Position numbers and translations under genes: made by a program | Notes under the pieces: model-generated | Database searches by the model: none | The model's input: only the letters and a program-made list of their open reading frames with translations | Told to the model about the DNA's origin: nothing | Shown here: positions 8,693 to 17,394 of the stretch, one piece after another | Layout of the letters: every line of letters starts with the position of its first letter | How positions within the stretch are numbered: the first letter of the stretch is position 1 | Source: Candidatus Poribacteria bacterium | GTDB lineage: Bacteria; Poribacteria; WGA-4E; JAJDTR01 | Assembly (NCBI GenBank): GCA_022827055.1 | Contig: JAJDTR010000111.1 | Location: 1-52,220, forward strand | Direction of reading: 5' to 3' | DNA length: 52,220 nucleotides

Positions 8693-9199
8693 CTACTCCT
8701 TGGTCTTGTCGCCGTTTAGAGAAGGCGGGGGTTCGTCAAAGGGTATTCCCCGCGCCTTTGCATTCTCCTGCCGGTGGTACCAGTCTGCCCAAACCTGATA
8801 AGCCTCGGCTTTACCCTCAGCCTTACCCTCGGCTTTACCTTCAGCTTTACCTTCGGCTTTACCTTCAGCTCTACCTCGTGCTTCACTTGTGGCTCTAATC
8901 TTCTCAATATCGGTTTTGAATTTGTTCGTCAAATACATGATAATGTCCCAAACTTGGATAAACGCGATGATGGTGATTGCTTCAAAGACACTAAACGCGC
9001 CCAGATGCGGAACGAGAAATGCCAGCTTCGCCTTGAAGGTTTTGGCGGCGGTGCCGAACTCTTGATACGTGACCCATATCGTATATCCCAAAAAGATGAA
9101 CGAGTAGCACTTTAAGGTAGGGTTCGCCCACTTACGGGGGATGCCTATCAAGGGCACAATATCGGCACCCTTATCGTTATCAATTCGGGTGTTTACCAT
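8693..9199 (-). CDS. Small membrane protein with EGKA repeats
   Basis: A 168-residue protein of unknown function. Two hydrophobic segments are seen at about 31-46 (CYSFIFLGYTIWVTY) and 66-91 (AFLVPHLGAFSVFEAITIIAF). A charged helix follows, then five tandem AEGK units encoded by a 12-bp DNA repeat (8810-8878). The C-terminal signature is YQVWADWYHRQENAKARGI followed by PFDEPPP. Similar tails (WYxRQxxAxxxGxxFxEPPP) are, from memory, common on small proteins with EG(K/R)A repeats in several phyla. The repeat number is likely to vary between strains by slippage. Confidence 0.6.
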   Translation of the reverse strand: MVNTRIDNDKGADIVPLIGIPRKWANPTLKCYSFIFLGYTIWVTYQEFGTAAKTFKAKLAFLVPHLGAFSVFEAITIIAFIQVWDIIMYLTNKFKTDIEKIRATSEARGRAEGKAEGKAEGKAEGKAEGKAEAYQVWADWYHRQENAKARGIPFDEPPPSLNGDKTKE

Positions 9200-9485
9200 A
9201 AAACGTTTCTTGGACAGATATAGTTGAGTTTCCTAGTTGTCTCACGACATGACCATCCAAGGCGAATCGCTACTTCTAAAATCTTACTCAAGAGAAAATC
9301 AGATGTCAATAATAAAGTTCCCAAAGTCTATAGCATCCATATCTCCCTTTGATCGTCACCGGTTGACCTTACCCTCATCCTTAGCAAACAGAGTCGATGT
9401 GTTTCGCTTGATGTATACCTTGCGTTGGGTAATATTGTGCTTGTTTTCGCAGCAATACTGGTTTCCAATAGGACTTACTCGGCAG

Positions 9486-9510
9486 GTCGCGATAAGGAGA
9501 TCGCTCCTAT
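9486..9510 (-). repeat. GTAG-footed repeat, family A (diverged)
   Basis: GTCGCGATAAGGAGATCGCTCCTAT on the plus strand matches the family A consensus in reverse, with the foot altered from CTAC to CTAT. The 9200-9546 gap otherwise holds only a family C repeat (about 9512-9538) and no supported gene. Confidence 0.6.
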
Positions 9511-9546
9511 ATTCCCCATTCACTCGGTTGATTCCTTCCTGCGTTG

Positions 9547-11442
9547 ATGAAATCCAATTCCCCAGCCCAGCTTAGACTTAGAACCGCCGTCCTCGCCGCG
9601 CTGCTGATTCCACTGAACGCCGTATTCCAGATGCAGCCGGGCTTGGCGCACATGTCGATGATCTCGCTGCTCTACAACGCGGTCACGATTCTTTTCGTCT
9701 TGGTGGCGTTCAGCCGTCTCATCGAAAAATTCCTCCCGAAACTTGCGCTTTCCCGCGCCGAGTTGCTCTCGCTTTACGTGGCGGTCTCGCTGTCAACGGC
9801 GATCGGCGGGCACATGTGCGTGCAGATCATGATTTCCGTCATCAGCTACGCCTTTGCGTTCGCGACGCCGGAGAACGACTGGCAGGCGCTGTTCTGGAAC
9901 TATATCCCCGAATGGCTGTCGGTCAGAGATAAGGGGGCGCTCGATAATCTGTATCGCTGGGACTCGACGCTGTACCTTGAGCCGCACATCAGGGCGTGGC
10001 TGCCCCCGATGTTCGTATGGGGTTGTTTCCTGTTTGCCCTGTTTTCGGTAATGCTGGCTATCAACTTCATCGTACGGAAACAGTGGACGGAGAATGAGAG
10101 GCTGAGCTATCCGTTAATTCAGTTGCCGCTTGCGATGACGAGCGGGCGTCAGCGATTCTTCCGGAGCAGGGCAATGTGGATCGGTTTTGGCGTTGCCGCG
10201 TTCGTTGATCTGCTCAACGGGTTCAATCATCTGTTTCCGCAGCTCCCGCGTATCGGTCTTACGCGGTCGAGGGAAAACGACCTCGCGGAACTGTTTACCA
10301 TTCACCCTTGGGATGCGATTGATTGGTTGCCGGTGGGGGTCTACCCGTTTGCCGTGGGATTGGCGTTCTTTATCCCGCTGGATTTGTCGTTCTCGGTCTG
10401 GGTGTTCTACCTGTATTGGAAACTTCAGCGGGTTTTGGGGGACGCGCTCGGTTTGCCGCATGGATTTCCGTACGCCTCGGAGCAGTCGTTCGGGGCTTAT
10501 GCGGGGCTTGGGGTGATGGGGCTCTGGACGGCGCGGCGGCATCTGGTTCAGGTCGCCAGACGGTGCATGGGAGTTCGTTCGCGCGTGGACGACACCGATG
10601 AGCCGTTGTCGTATCGCGCGACGGTCGTCTGGCTGCTGCTGAGTTTGGCATTCCTGTTCGCGTTCTGCCATCGGACGGGGATGTCGTTCTGGGTCATCGT
10701 CCTGTTCTTCGGGCTGTATTACATGTTGGCTATCGGGATTACGCGGGTGCGGGCGGAACTCGGTTCGCCGGTGCATGACCAGCACTTCGCGGGGGCGGAT
10801 GAGATGACGTATGCCTTCGCGGGTGCCAAGCCGCTCGGCACGGGCAATATGACGATGCTGTCTTACTTCTATTTCTTTAATCGGGCGTATGACTGCCTGC
10901 TGATGCCGCATCAGCTTGAAGGGTTGAAGATTGCAGAGCGCGCGGAGATTCGGTATCGACGGTTCGGGGGCGTGATGGTGTTTGCAACGGTTCTGGGTAT
11001 CGTTGCGTCGGTCTGGGCGTATCTGCATTTCGCCTATCAAGGGGAGATAAATACCGGTTGGGCGGGCGAGGAGGCGTTTCAGCGGCTTGAGGGCTGGCTG
11101 ACGCATCCCTCGGGGGCGGATGGATCGGTTATCACGGCGATTGGAGCGGGGTTTCTGGTGTCGGTTGCGCTGACATTGATGCGGGGGCAGTTTCTTTGGA
11201 TGCCGTTGCACGCGGCTGGCTACGCCGTCACGACGACGTGGACGATGAACTTTTTCTGGTTCTCTATCTTCGTCAGCTTTGTGTTGAAATGGGTGATTGT
11301 AAAGCACGGCGGGTTAAGAAGTTTTCGGAGGGCGGCGCCGTTTTTTCTGGGGTTGGTGCTTGGCGAGTTTGTTGTCACGACGTTTTGGGGAATGTTCAGG
11401 ATTGTCACGGGGCAGTCGACGTATATCACCATCGATATGTAG
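9547..11442 (+). CDS. Polytopic membrane protein, DUF6785/DUF6784-like
   Basis: A 631-residue integral membrane protein with about 13 hydrophobic segments, for example LRTAVLAALLIPLNAV, LLYNAVTILFVLVAF, FVWGCFLFALFSVMLA, VVWLLLSLAFLFAF, FWVIVLFFGLYYMLAIG and FFWFSIFVSFVLKWVIV. Landmarks are RKQWTENERLSYPLIQLP after the fourth segment and ITRVRAELGSPVHDQHF in the second half. The layout and motifs fit, from memory, the DUF6785/DUF6784 membrane family of Poribacteria-like and Armatimonadota-like genomes, whose fold resembles transporters. The start is ATG 9547; a TTG sits one codon upstream. No clear Shine-Dalgarno is seen. Substrate unknown. Confidence 0.65.
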   Translation: MKSNSPAQLRLRTAVLAALLIPLNAVFQMQPGLAHMSMISLLYNAVTILFVLVAFSRLIEKFLPKLALSRAELLSLYVAVSLSTAIGGHMCVQIMISVISYAFAFATPENDWQALFWNYIPEWLSVRDKGALDNLYRWDSTLYLEPHIRAWLPPMFVWGCFLFALFSVMLAINFIVRKQWTENERLSYPLIQLPLAMTSGRQRFFRSRAMWIGFGVAAFVDLLNGFNHLFPQLPRIGLTRSRENDLAELFTIHPWDAIDWLPVGVYPFAVGLAFFIPLDLSFSVWVFYLYWKLQRVLGDALGLPHGFPYASEQSFGAYAGLGVMGLWTARRHLVQVARRCMGVRSRVDDTDEPLSYRATVVWLLLSLAFLFAFCHRTGMSFWVIVLFFGLYYMLAIGITRVRAELGSPVHDQHFAGADEMTYAFAGAKPLGTGNMTMLSYFYFFNRAYDCLLMPHQLEGLKIAERAEIRYRRFGGVMVFATVLGIVASVWAYLHFAYQGEINTGWAGEEAFQRLEGWLTHPSGADGSVITAIGAGFLVSVALTLMRGQFLWMPLHAAGYAVTTTWTMNFFWFSIFVSFVLKWVIVKHGGLRSFRRAAPFFLGLVLGEFVVTTFWGMFRIVTGQSTYITIDM

Positions 11443-11451
11443 GGAGAAGCA

Positions 11452-11660
11452 GTGGCTAGTGACCAGTGGCTAGTAGTCAGTAGAGGCGGTAGTGAGAGGG
11501 GTAGGGGACACCGGTGGAAGATTGGAAGGGAGGAAGGAAGAGGGAAGGGAGAAAACGGGTGCACGAGAAGACGGGGAAAGCAGTGGCCTGTGGATAGTGG
11601 GGAGGAGGGAAGACCCGAGAATGAGAAAACGGGAAGGCGCGGAAGCGGTGGCTAGTGGAT
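11452..11660 (+). other. Degenerate AGTGGCTAGT repeats and polypurine tract, no gene
   Basis: Just after the membrane-protein stop lie overlapping copies of AGTGGCTAGTGAC and its variants (11452-11485), repeated near 11644-11656 and at 12094-12126. Between them about 160 bases are strongly purine-rich on the plus strand (GGAAGGGAGGAAGGAAGAGG and similar). No coding sequence is supported between 11443 and 11790. Confidence 0.55.
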
Positions 11661-11789
11661 TTCTATCGCGCCACACGGACTGTTTTCTCTTGACATGCAG
11701 TTCATGTTTTTTTATGGTATGTAGCTAAATTTCTTATGTTCTGTGCGGTAGTCGGGTCATCTAAAGCAACCTAGAATTCGTTCTAATAA

Positions 11790-12091
11790 CAGGATGTTGT
11801 TTTGGCAAATCCGTTCTTCGATCAGCTCATCCTCGAGTCGCCTTACGAGCATTTTAGTTGTTATTGGAGAACCAGTTTGTCCGCGCCAATTGCAACGCCA
11901 GCAAGACGAATCGCTACGTAAAGGATTCCCGACGGTGGCACGTCAACCGGGCGCACAGCATGAATCGGCACGACGGCTACTGCCGGTGGGCATTCACCAA
12001 TGTTACGGATGTGTATAGGATAGGTTCGGAATGTGAAGCAAAGGTAGAGGAAGAATTCAACAATATGTTTGAAGAACAAGTCAATCTGTAA
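11790..12091 (+). pseudogene. Remnant of a type III restriction enzyme (Res subunit)
   Basis: Two fragments in different frames resemble the two ends of a BPTD_3080-type type III restriction endonuclease. From 11805 the frame reads ANPFFDQLILESPYEHF, like the family N-terminus (NP...I..SPYE...RHW). From 11879 another frame reads NRYVKDSRRWHVNRAHSMNR, HDGYCRWAFTNVTDVYRI and ECEAKVEEEFNNMFEE, like the family C-terminus (W-V-P-x-V-N ... G-R-W-A-F-x-E-x-T-D-V-Y ... EAxVExEFNxMI). About 900 residues in between, including helicase and nuclease motifs, are missing. The match is from family knowledge only, so the call is moderate. Confidence 0.5.
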
Positions 12092-12093
12092 GG

Positions 12094-12126
12094 CAGTGGT
12101 GAGTGGCTAGTGACTAGTGGTCAGTC
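12094..12126 (+). repeat. AGTGGCTAGTGACTAGTGG repeat
   Basis: Second cluster of the degenerate repeat seen at 11452-11485. The two clusters flank the restriction-enzyme remnant and could have taken part in the deletion that produced it. Confidence 0.5.
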
Positions 12127-12189
12127 TAACGGGGCAATTCAAAAACGTGATGCATGAAATTATTCACACGAAGTGGTAGTAGGTGAGAC

Positions 12190-13344
12190 ATGAGCAGTCG
12201 ACGCTTACAAATAACCTTGCAGCCTGACGTGTTACGCTGGGCGCGAGTACGCGCGAAACTCCAGCCCGACGAATTGGCGAAGAAAATGGGCGTGAAACGA
12301 CCTGAGCGTGTGTTAGCGTGGGAGCGTGATGGGAAGATTAGCGTTGCGCAGATAGACAATCTTGCCAAGTACACCTATACGCCTTTGGGGTTTCTCTATT
12401 TGAATGAACCTCCAGAGGAGCGTCTGCCAATTGCCGACTTCCGAACCCGAGAAGGCACTCCGCCGCCAAGCCCCGCCCTGCTTGATACCGTCTACCTGAT
12501 GCAGCGGCGGCAAGCGTGGATGCGTGAGGAACTTATTAAAGACGGCGCGAAACCGCTGGATTTTGTCGGAGCTTACGAAATAAAGACTCCTCCGCGACGC
12601 GTTGCGATTGCTATACGTAAAGCGCTGCAGCTAGCCGAGGGATGGGCAAAAGCACAGGGCACTTGGAATGATGCACTCAGATTTCTCTTAGACAGGATAG
12701 ACGCCATCGGCGTGCTTGTGTGTTTTAATGGCGTAGTGGGCAACAATACGCAACGGGCACTTGATCCGGATGAATTTCAAGGCTTTGCGCTCGCCGACGA
12801 GTATGCACCACTCGTATTTGTAAATGGCGCCGAACTCAAAGCCACTCAGATGTTTACTTTGGCACACGAATTGGCTCATCTCTTCATCGCAAAGAGCGGT
12901 GTTTCTACTTTCCAAGAACTTCAACCGGATTCAGATGACACCGAACAGTTTTGCGACGAGACTGCAGCGGAATTTCTGGTGCCAGAGGAAGAGCTACGCA
13001 CTTTCTGGCCACAAGCTGGTAGGAACAATCCTTACAGCGCAATTGCCCGCAAATTCAAGGTGAGTCCCGTGGTGGCCGCACGACGTGCGTTCGATCTCAA
13101 CTTGATTCAATCGGATTCCTTCATCAAGTTCTATCGCAAATACAAGGCTAAGACAACACAAGACAAAACAGATGGCGGTCACTTTTGGAATACTCAGAAA
13201 TGGCGTGTCGGTCCTCGGTTTGCCACAGCAATCGTGCGCGCGGTAAGGGAAGAACGCTTGCTCTACCGCGAGGCGTACAATCTGACCGGTCTGAGGGGAG
13301 AAACTTTTGAAAACATGCCCGAGAATCTAGGGGTGCCGATTTGA
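12190..13344 (+). CDS. HTH-XRE / ImmA-IrrE family metallopeptidase
   Basis: A 384-residue protein. Residues 1-70 form an XRE-like helix-turn-helix (LRWARVRAKLQPDELAKKMG ... ERVLAWERDGK). The second half is a COG2856 (ImmA/IrrE) zinc peptidase with H226-E-L-A-H230 in LAHELAHLF and a third-ligand region CDETAAEFLVP. Such proteins cleave or inactivate a repressor or antitoxin after stress or phage entry. The next gene, DUF4411, overlaps its stop by 4 bp, and this pair is a common toxin-antitoxin-like arrangement. It is therefore likely to be co-transcribed with, and to control, the DUF4411 protein. The ATG at 12190 gives the usual family N-terminus. Confidence 0.88.
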   Translation: MSSRRLQITLQPDVLRWARVRAKLQPDELAKKMGVKRPERVLAWERDGKISVAQIDNLAKYTYTPLGFLYLNEPPEERLPIADFRTREGTPPPSPALLDTVYLMQRRQAWMREELIKDGAKPLDFVGAYEIKTPPRRVAIAIRKALQLAEGWAKAQGTWNDALRFLLDRIDAIGVLVCFNGVVGNNTQRALDPDEFQGFALADEYAPLVFVNGAELKATQMFTLAHELAHLFIAKSGVSTFQELQPDSDDTEQFCDETAAEFLVPEEELRTFWPQAGRNNPYSAIARKFKVSPVVAARRAFDLNLIQSDSFIKFYRKYKAKTTQDKTDGGHFWNTQKWRVGPRFATAIVRAVREERLLYREAYNLTGLRGETFENMPENLGVPI

Positions 13345-13859
13345 GCGACAATCTTCCCCTCTTGTTCGTGCTGGACACAACCGTCTTTATAGAGGCACAT
13401 CGCCGTTATTACGCACTGAATCTCTGTCCAGGATTCTGGGAGTGCTTGAAATATTATTGTGGAGAAAGTCGGCTGCGAAGCATTGATCGTGTGCGAGATG
13501 AGATACTTGTCAATTCAGATCGACTGTCCGAATGGGTAAAGCAGGCACCGGAAGATCTGTTTGTGTCAACAGCGGAGACATCAGTAACAAATGTCTACAC
13601 AAAAATGAATCACTGGGTGCAAACAAACCAACAGTTTCAACTTCAGGCAAGAGAGGAATTCGCTAGGGTAGCCGATGGATGGGTTGTAGCTTACGCAAAA
13701 GTCTTCAACAACGTGGTTGTGACGCACGAAGTGTTCAGCGCCGATGTAGAGAAAAGAGTTCCTCTGCCTAACGTTTGTAAACAGTTTGGCGTCGAGTATT
13801 GCGACACCTTCGAGATGTTGAGTACGCTTGAAGTACGTTTTGAGTGGAGACATCCATAA
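13341..13859 (+). CDS. DUF4411 (PIN-like) family protein
   Basis: A 172-residue protein of the DUF4411 family, a PIN-like nuclease fold. The N-terminus PLLFVLDTTVFIEAHRRYY carries the first PIN Asp; further signatures are CPGFWECLKYY, SIDRVRDEI, ADGWVVAYAK and VVTHEVF, placing later acidic residues as in PIN domains. The TTG start at 13341 overlaps the TGA of the ImmA/IrrE gene as TTGA, which implies coupled translation. By analogy with related pairs it is a candidate RNase toxin. The stop TAA overlaps a following ATG (TAATG at 13857-13861). Confidence 0.82.
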   Translation: MSDNLPLLFVLDTTVFIEAHRRYYALNLCPGFWECLKYYCGESRLRSIDRVRDEILVNSDRLSEWVKQAPEDLFVSTAETSVTNVYTKMNHWVQTNQQFQLQAREEFARVADGWVVAYAKVFNNVVVTHEVFSADVEKRVPLPNVCKQFGVEYCDTFEMLSTLEVRFEWRHP

Positions 13860-14068
13860 TGTCCTCCGACGAGAACCTGACTGAATCCGAACATCCGGAT
13901 CTTGAGGTCGAGCATACGACCTCACACTAGCAATCTCAATCACGTCACAAGAATGACGTTGCGCCGGAGAAGCGGGGCGCCGACGCCATGAGAGTCCTCC
14001 GTGGGTTGCATAGCAGTATACGCACGGGAGGGCGGACGTACACTCGCGACGAGAGGAATGCGCGTTAG
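13859..14068 (+). pseudogene. Short frame after DUF4411, interrupted by TAG
   Basis: An ATG overlapping the DUF4411 stop opens a 23-codon frame (MSSDENLTESEHPDLEVEH) ended by TAG at 13928-13930. The same frame continues as NDVAPEKRGADAMRVLRGL and GGRTYTRDERNAR to a TAG directly abutting the ATG of the next gene. It may be one small gene with a nonsense mutation or two chance frames. I do not recognise it. Confidence 0.3.
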
Positions 14069-14360
14069 ATGAACAGGGATGGAATCTTGAAGGTGCTCAG
14101 GGCGCACAAAGCGATTCTCACGGAACGCTTTGGAGTGACAAATCTCGCCTTATTCGGCTCAGTTGCGCGTGACGAAATGTCAGATGACAGTGACATTGAC
14201 ATCTTGGTTCGTTTCGACCGCCCGGGGACCTCAAAAGCCTACTTCTAGGGTGCGGTTTTACTTGGAAGACCCGCTGGGTCGTCCGGTCGATTTGGTCACA
14301 GAAAAGGCGTTGCGGGCGGAGTTTTGCCCTTACGTGGAGCGGGAGACTATTGATGTGTAG
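14069..14360 (+). pseudogene. MNT-type minimal nucleotidyltransferase, frameshifted
   Basis: The frame from ATG 14069 reads MNRDGILKVLRAHKAILTER and LALFGSVARDEMSDDSDIDI, which is the nucleotidyltransferase motif G-S-x-A-R ... S-D-(I/V)-D. It hits TAG at 14246. The remaining part of the domain, RFYLEDPLGRPVDLVTEKAL to ERETIDV, continues in another frame to 14360. One indel near 14235-14248 reunites them. MNT proteins are usually antitoxins or AMP-transferases paired with HEPN toxins. No HEPN gene follows, so the module looks orphaned as well as broken. Confidence 0.72.
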
Positions 14361-14396
14361 CGCTCGGCTCCCGTTCGTTTGATCCCACCAAAGGCT

Positions 14397-14417
14397 GGTG
14401 CGCCGTGCGCACCCTAC
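14397..14417 (-). repeat. GTAG-footed palindrome (GGTGCGC stem)
   Basis: GGTGCGC, loop CGT, GCGCACC, then CTAC. A close copy is at 29233-29253; the 17276 copy has a GGTGGGC stem instead. Confidence 0.75.
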
Positions 14418-14631
14418 ATCAAGCTTAACTCCTCACGCACCACTGCCTCCCCGCACAATCTCCTTGACTTTTGACTCGTGCGCCACTATGATGTTTATTG
14501 ATATGCTGGCGCATTTTGACAAAGGGAAGGGCTGCCTATCTCCAGCCAATCGGCGTCGCTGAAATACCGCCTCTCGCCATACGACTTTTGATCGCTTGAC
14601 CGACACCTTATACCATGCAAGGGGTTCGTGT

Positions 14632-15495
14632 ATGAAAATCACTGATTCGGATATGCAGCAACGTTTCGTGAATGATGGATTTTACGTCTTCAGAAATCTT
14701 CTTGAGCCTGAGCTAATCGATAAGTTGAGGCGAATCACCGATGAGGTGCTCGACCAGCAGGAGGAGACGCACTTCGAACAGCAGCGTGCACCGGGCAGCA
14801 TGGTGATGATTGATTGGGATATGGCGTACCGGTACGACGTTTTCGCTGAACTCATCGTGCACCCCAAAATGCTGAAGCGTCTGGCTGAATTGGGATTCGC
14901 GCAGCCGAAGTTCGGGCACGGCAGAGTCATCAGCAAGCCGCCGCACAGCCCGCGGCTGTTTTGGCACGAGGATGGCAGGTTCTGGGACGATCCGGTCAGT
15001 TATACGCCGCAGCCTATCCAGTGTTTTCTGATGTACTATCTCGTGGACACCACGCCGGAGAACGGCTGCCTGCGGGTGATTCCGGGATCGCACTTGAAGC
15101 GCCACGCGCTGCATGACGAGGTTCCGGAGCGGCATACCGAGAAACTGTCAACCTACGCCGATCCGGGGCACATCGCTTTCCAATATGCGGACGGAGAGAT
15201 TGACGTGCCGCTTAAGGCGGGCGACGCAGTGATGGGTTACGGGACGCTGTTTCACTCCGCCCATGCCAACCGGACGGACCGGCGCCGGACAGGGCTGACG
15301 ATGTGGTATTATCCCGATTTCGTCAACCTCCCCGAGCACACCCAAGCCACGGTGGTGTCATTGGAAACCAAGACCCAAACCACTAGCCGTTCACCTAGAC
15401 GGATACAGCGACTGATGGAGCCGCTCAGGATGGTGTATGAAGGCGACGCCGACCCCATCCCGCAGCAGTGGACGCCGGGAGTGGATTTGAAGTGA
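14632..15495 (+). CDS. Phytanoyl-CoA dioxygenase (PhyH) family protein
   Basis: A 287-residue Fe(II)/2-oxoglutarate oxygenase of normal family length. Start ATG 14632 is preferred over an upstream TTG because AAGGGG lies 7 nt before it (14619-14624). The facial triad is H112-E-D114 in FWHEDGRFWD and H208 in LFHSAHANRTDRRR; the Arg that binds 2-oxoglutarate is in the run R217-R219. The N-terminus has the usual entry helix (FVNDGFYVFRNLLEPELIDKL). It is followed after 160 bp by a sulfatase gene. Substrate unknown. Confidence 0.87.
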   Translation: MKITDSDMQQRFVNDGFYVFRNLLEPELIDKLRRITDEVLDQQEETHFEQQRAPGSMVMIDWDMAYRYDVFAELIVHPKMLKRLAELGFAQPKFGHGRVISKPPHSPRLFWHEDGRFWDDPVSYTPQPIQCFLMYYLVDTTPENGCLRVIPGSHLKRHALHDEVPERHTEKLSTYADPGHIAFQYADGEIDVPLKAGDAVMGYGTLFHSAHANRTDRRRTGLTMWYYPDFVNLPEHTQATVVSLETKTQTTSRSPRRIQRLMEPLRMVYEGDADPIPQQWTPGVDLK

Positions 15496-15513
15496 TTGTT
15501 GTTCTCGCCACCC

Positions 15514-15538
15514 GTAGGAGCGATCTCCGAATCGCGAC
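15514..15538 (+). repeat. GTAG-footed repeat, family A
   Basis: An exact GAATC-type copy. It is followed at 15546-15565 by a partial echo (GAATCGGAGTCGCGATTCCG, itself palindromic) and a family C repeat ending in TTGATTCCCGTCTACCGGG. Confidence 0.75.
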
Positions 15539-15655
15539 CTGTTGGGAATCGGAGTCGCGATTCCGATAAATTCGTCCTCCCTATTCAGTCGGTTGATTCC
15601 CGTCTACCGGGTGAGGGGTGCATGACATCATCTATCCATCTCACTGGAGCGAGTT

Positions 15656-17248
15656 ATGAGCGAAGAGAAGCGACCGAATATTCTGCTAATTCTGAACGAT
15701 GACATGGGCTATTCCGATCTCGGCTGTTACGGCGGCGAGGTACAGACGCCGAACCTTGACAAGCTTGCCAACGGCGGACTGCGATTCACGCAGTTCTACA
15801 ACACCGCGCGTTGCTGCCCGTCGCGCGCATCGCTGTTGACCGGGCTGCACCCGCACCAAACCGGCGTCGGACACATGATGGTTGACGATGGATTGGAGGG
15901 TTATCGCGGGGATTTGAATCATCGCTGCGTGACGATTGCCGAAGCGCTTGGAGGGTCGGGATATCGCACCTATATGAGCGGGAAGTGGCACATTGCGCGT
16001 CACCAACAACCCGAAGGACCCAAACACAGTTGGCCGCGCCAGCGGGGTTTTGGCCGGTATTTCGGTCTCCGCGGCGGTGGCGCTAATTACTGGCAGCCGC
16101 ATACGCTCACGCGGGACAACGATCATGTTTTGCACGACGACCTCCCGGACGGCTTCTTCTTGACCGATGCGATTAGCGATGAAGCCTCCGGTTTCATCCG
16201 AGACCATCATGCGAGATCGCCCGACGCCCCCTTCTTCACGTATGTCGCTTACACGTCGCCGCATTGGCCGCTGCACGCGCATGAGGAGGATATCGCCCGT
16301 TATGAGGGTCGGTTCTCCGCCGGCTGGGATGCGCTGCGCGAGGAACGCCTGCTGCGCATGCGGGAGATGGGCATCTTGCAGGATTGCTGGGAATTAAGTG
16401 ATCGGGATCCGTCACAGCCACCTTGGGGAGACGCGCAACACAAGGAGTGGAATCAGCGGCGGATGGAGGTTTACGCGGCGCAGATTGATCGCATGGATCA
16501 GGGGATTGGACGGATCATCAGCACGTTGAAAGCCACGGGTCAACTGGATAACACGCTGATTCTCTTCATGGCGGATAACGGCGGGTGCGCCGAAGAGTTG
16601 GGCCCCGATCTACGTGTCACACGAGATCGTCCCGTCTCACCGCCGCTGACACGCGACGGGACGCCGGTCAGCAGGGGGAACGACCCGGCGATTATGCCGG
16701 GACCGGAAACGACGTATCAAAGCTACGGCGTGCCGTGGGCGAACTTGTCAAATACGCCGTTCCGCGAATACAAGCATTGGGTGCATGAGGGCGGCATCAG
16801 CACGCCTTTCATCGCGCATTGGCCCCAGCGCATCACGTCGGCAGGCGAGTTTCGGCATCAACCGGGGCAGTTGACGGACGTTATGGCGACCTGTCTGGAG
16901 ATCGCCGGCGCCGCGTATCCCGAAGAGAACGATGGGAATCCGGTTTATCCGCTCGAAGGCACAAGCCTCGTACCCGTCTTCGACAACCGGGATAACGGCA
17001 AGGGCGTGCTGTATTGGGAGCATGAGGGGAACAAAGCGGTGCGGCGGGAGAATTGGAAGTTGGTCGCGAAGTATCCGGGTGATTGGGAGTTGTACGATAT
17101 GGAGGCTGACCGCACGGAGTTGAACGATGTAAGCGCCAAGTGTCCCGATATGGTGAAGGAACTGAGCGGGTTACACGAGGATTGGGCGGACCGGTGTCAA
17201 GTCCAGCCGTGGAGGGATATTTTGGAGTCGCGAGAGAAGAAGCCGTAG
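15656..17248 (+). CDS. Arylsulfatase-type sulfatase (S1 family)
   Basis: A 530-residue sulfatase. The formylglycine site is C53-C-P-S-R57 in ARCCPSRASLLTG. Calcium ligands include D15-D16 (LNDDMGYSDLG) and D307-N308 in FMADNGG. The motif GYRTYMSGKWH is also family-typical. The C-terminal subdomain (LVAKYPGDWELYDMEAD, then RTELNDVS) is complete. GGAG at 15646-15649 supports the ATG. No signal peptide is visible, so the enzyme probably acts in the cytoplasm, or export uses an unrecognised route. It needs a formylglycine-generating or anaerobic maturase enzyme, not present here. Role: removal of sulfate esters from carbohydrates or other small sulfated compounds. The neighbouring PhyH gene may belong to the same pathway. 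Confidence 0.92.
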   Translation: MSEEKRPNILLILNDDMGYSDLGCYGGEVQTPNLDKLANGGLRFTQFYNTARCCPSRASLLTGLHPHQTGVGHMMVDDGLEGYRGDLNHRCVTIAEALGGSGYRTYMSGKWHIARHQQPEGPKHSWPRQRGFGRYFGLRGGGANYWQPHTLTRDNDHVLHDDLPDGFFLTDAISDEASGFIRDHHARSPDAPFFTYVAYTSPHWPLHAHEEDIARYEGRFSAGWDALREERLLRMREMGILQDCWELSDRDPSQPPWGDAQHKEWNQRRMEVYAAQIDRMDQGIGRIISTLKATGQLDNTLILFMADNGGCAEELGPDLRVTRDRPVSPPLTRDGTPVSRGNDPAIMPGPETTYQSYGVPWANLSNTPFREYKHWVHEGGISTPFIAHWPQRITSAGEFRHQPGQLTDVMATCLEIAGAAYPEENDGNPVYPLEGTSLVPVFDNRDNGKGVLYWEHEGNKAVRRENWKLVAKYPGDWELYDMEADRTELNDVSAKCPDMVKELSGLHEDWADRCQVQPWRDILESREKKP

Positions 17249-17275
17249 GGATTGTTAATAGGTGGTATAAAAAAT

Positions 17276-17296
17276 GGTGGGCAGTGCCCACCCTAC
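17276..17296 (-). repeat. GTAG-footed palindrome (GGTGGGCA stem)
   Basis: GGTGGGCA-G-TGCCCACC then CTAC, intact. At 37211-37265 the same palindrome is split by a family C repeat. Confidence 0.75.
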
Positions 17297-17394
17297 AGAT
17301 CGTTCAAGGTCGGGCGAAATACCCTTAGTGTTGGCCCTCGAATCCACAAAGAAACACCGTCATTGAATATTCGCTCGAAAACAGGAGCCTTGCA

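Noticed and set aside
10114..11307. A 397-codon open frame on the minus strand
   Set aside because: It is antisense to the polytopic membrane protein, very Arg/Pro/Gln-rich, with no start signal. Shadow frame.
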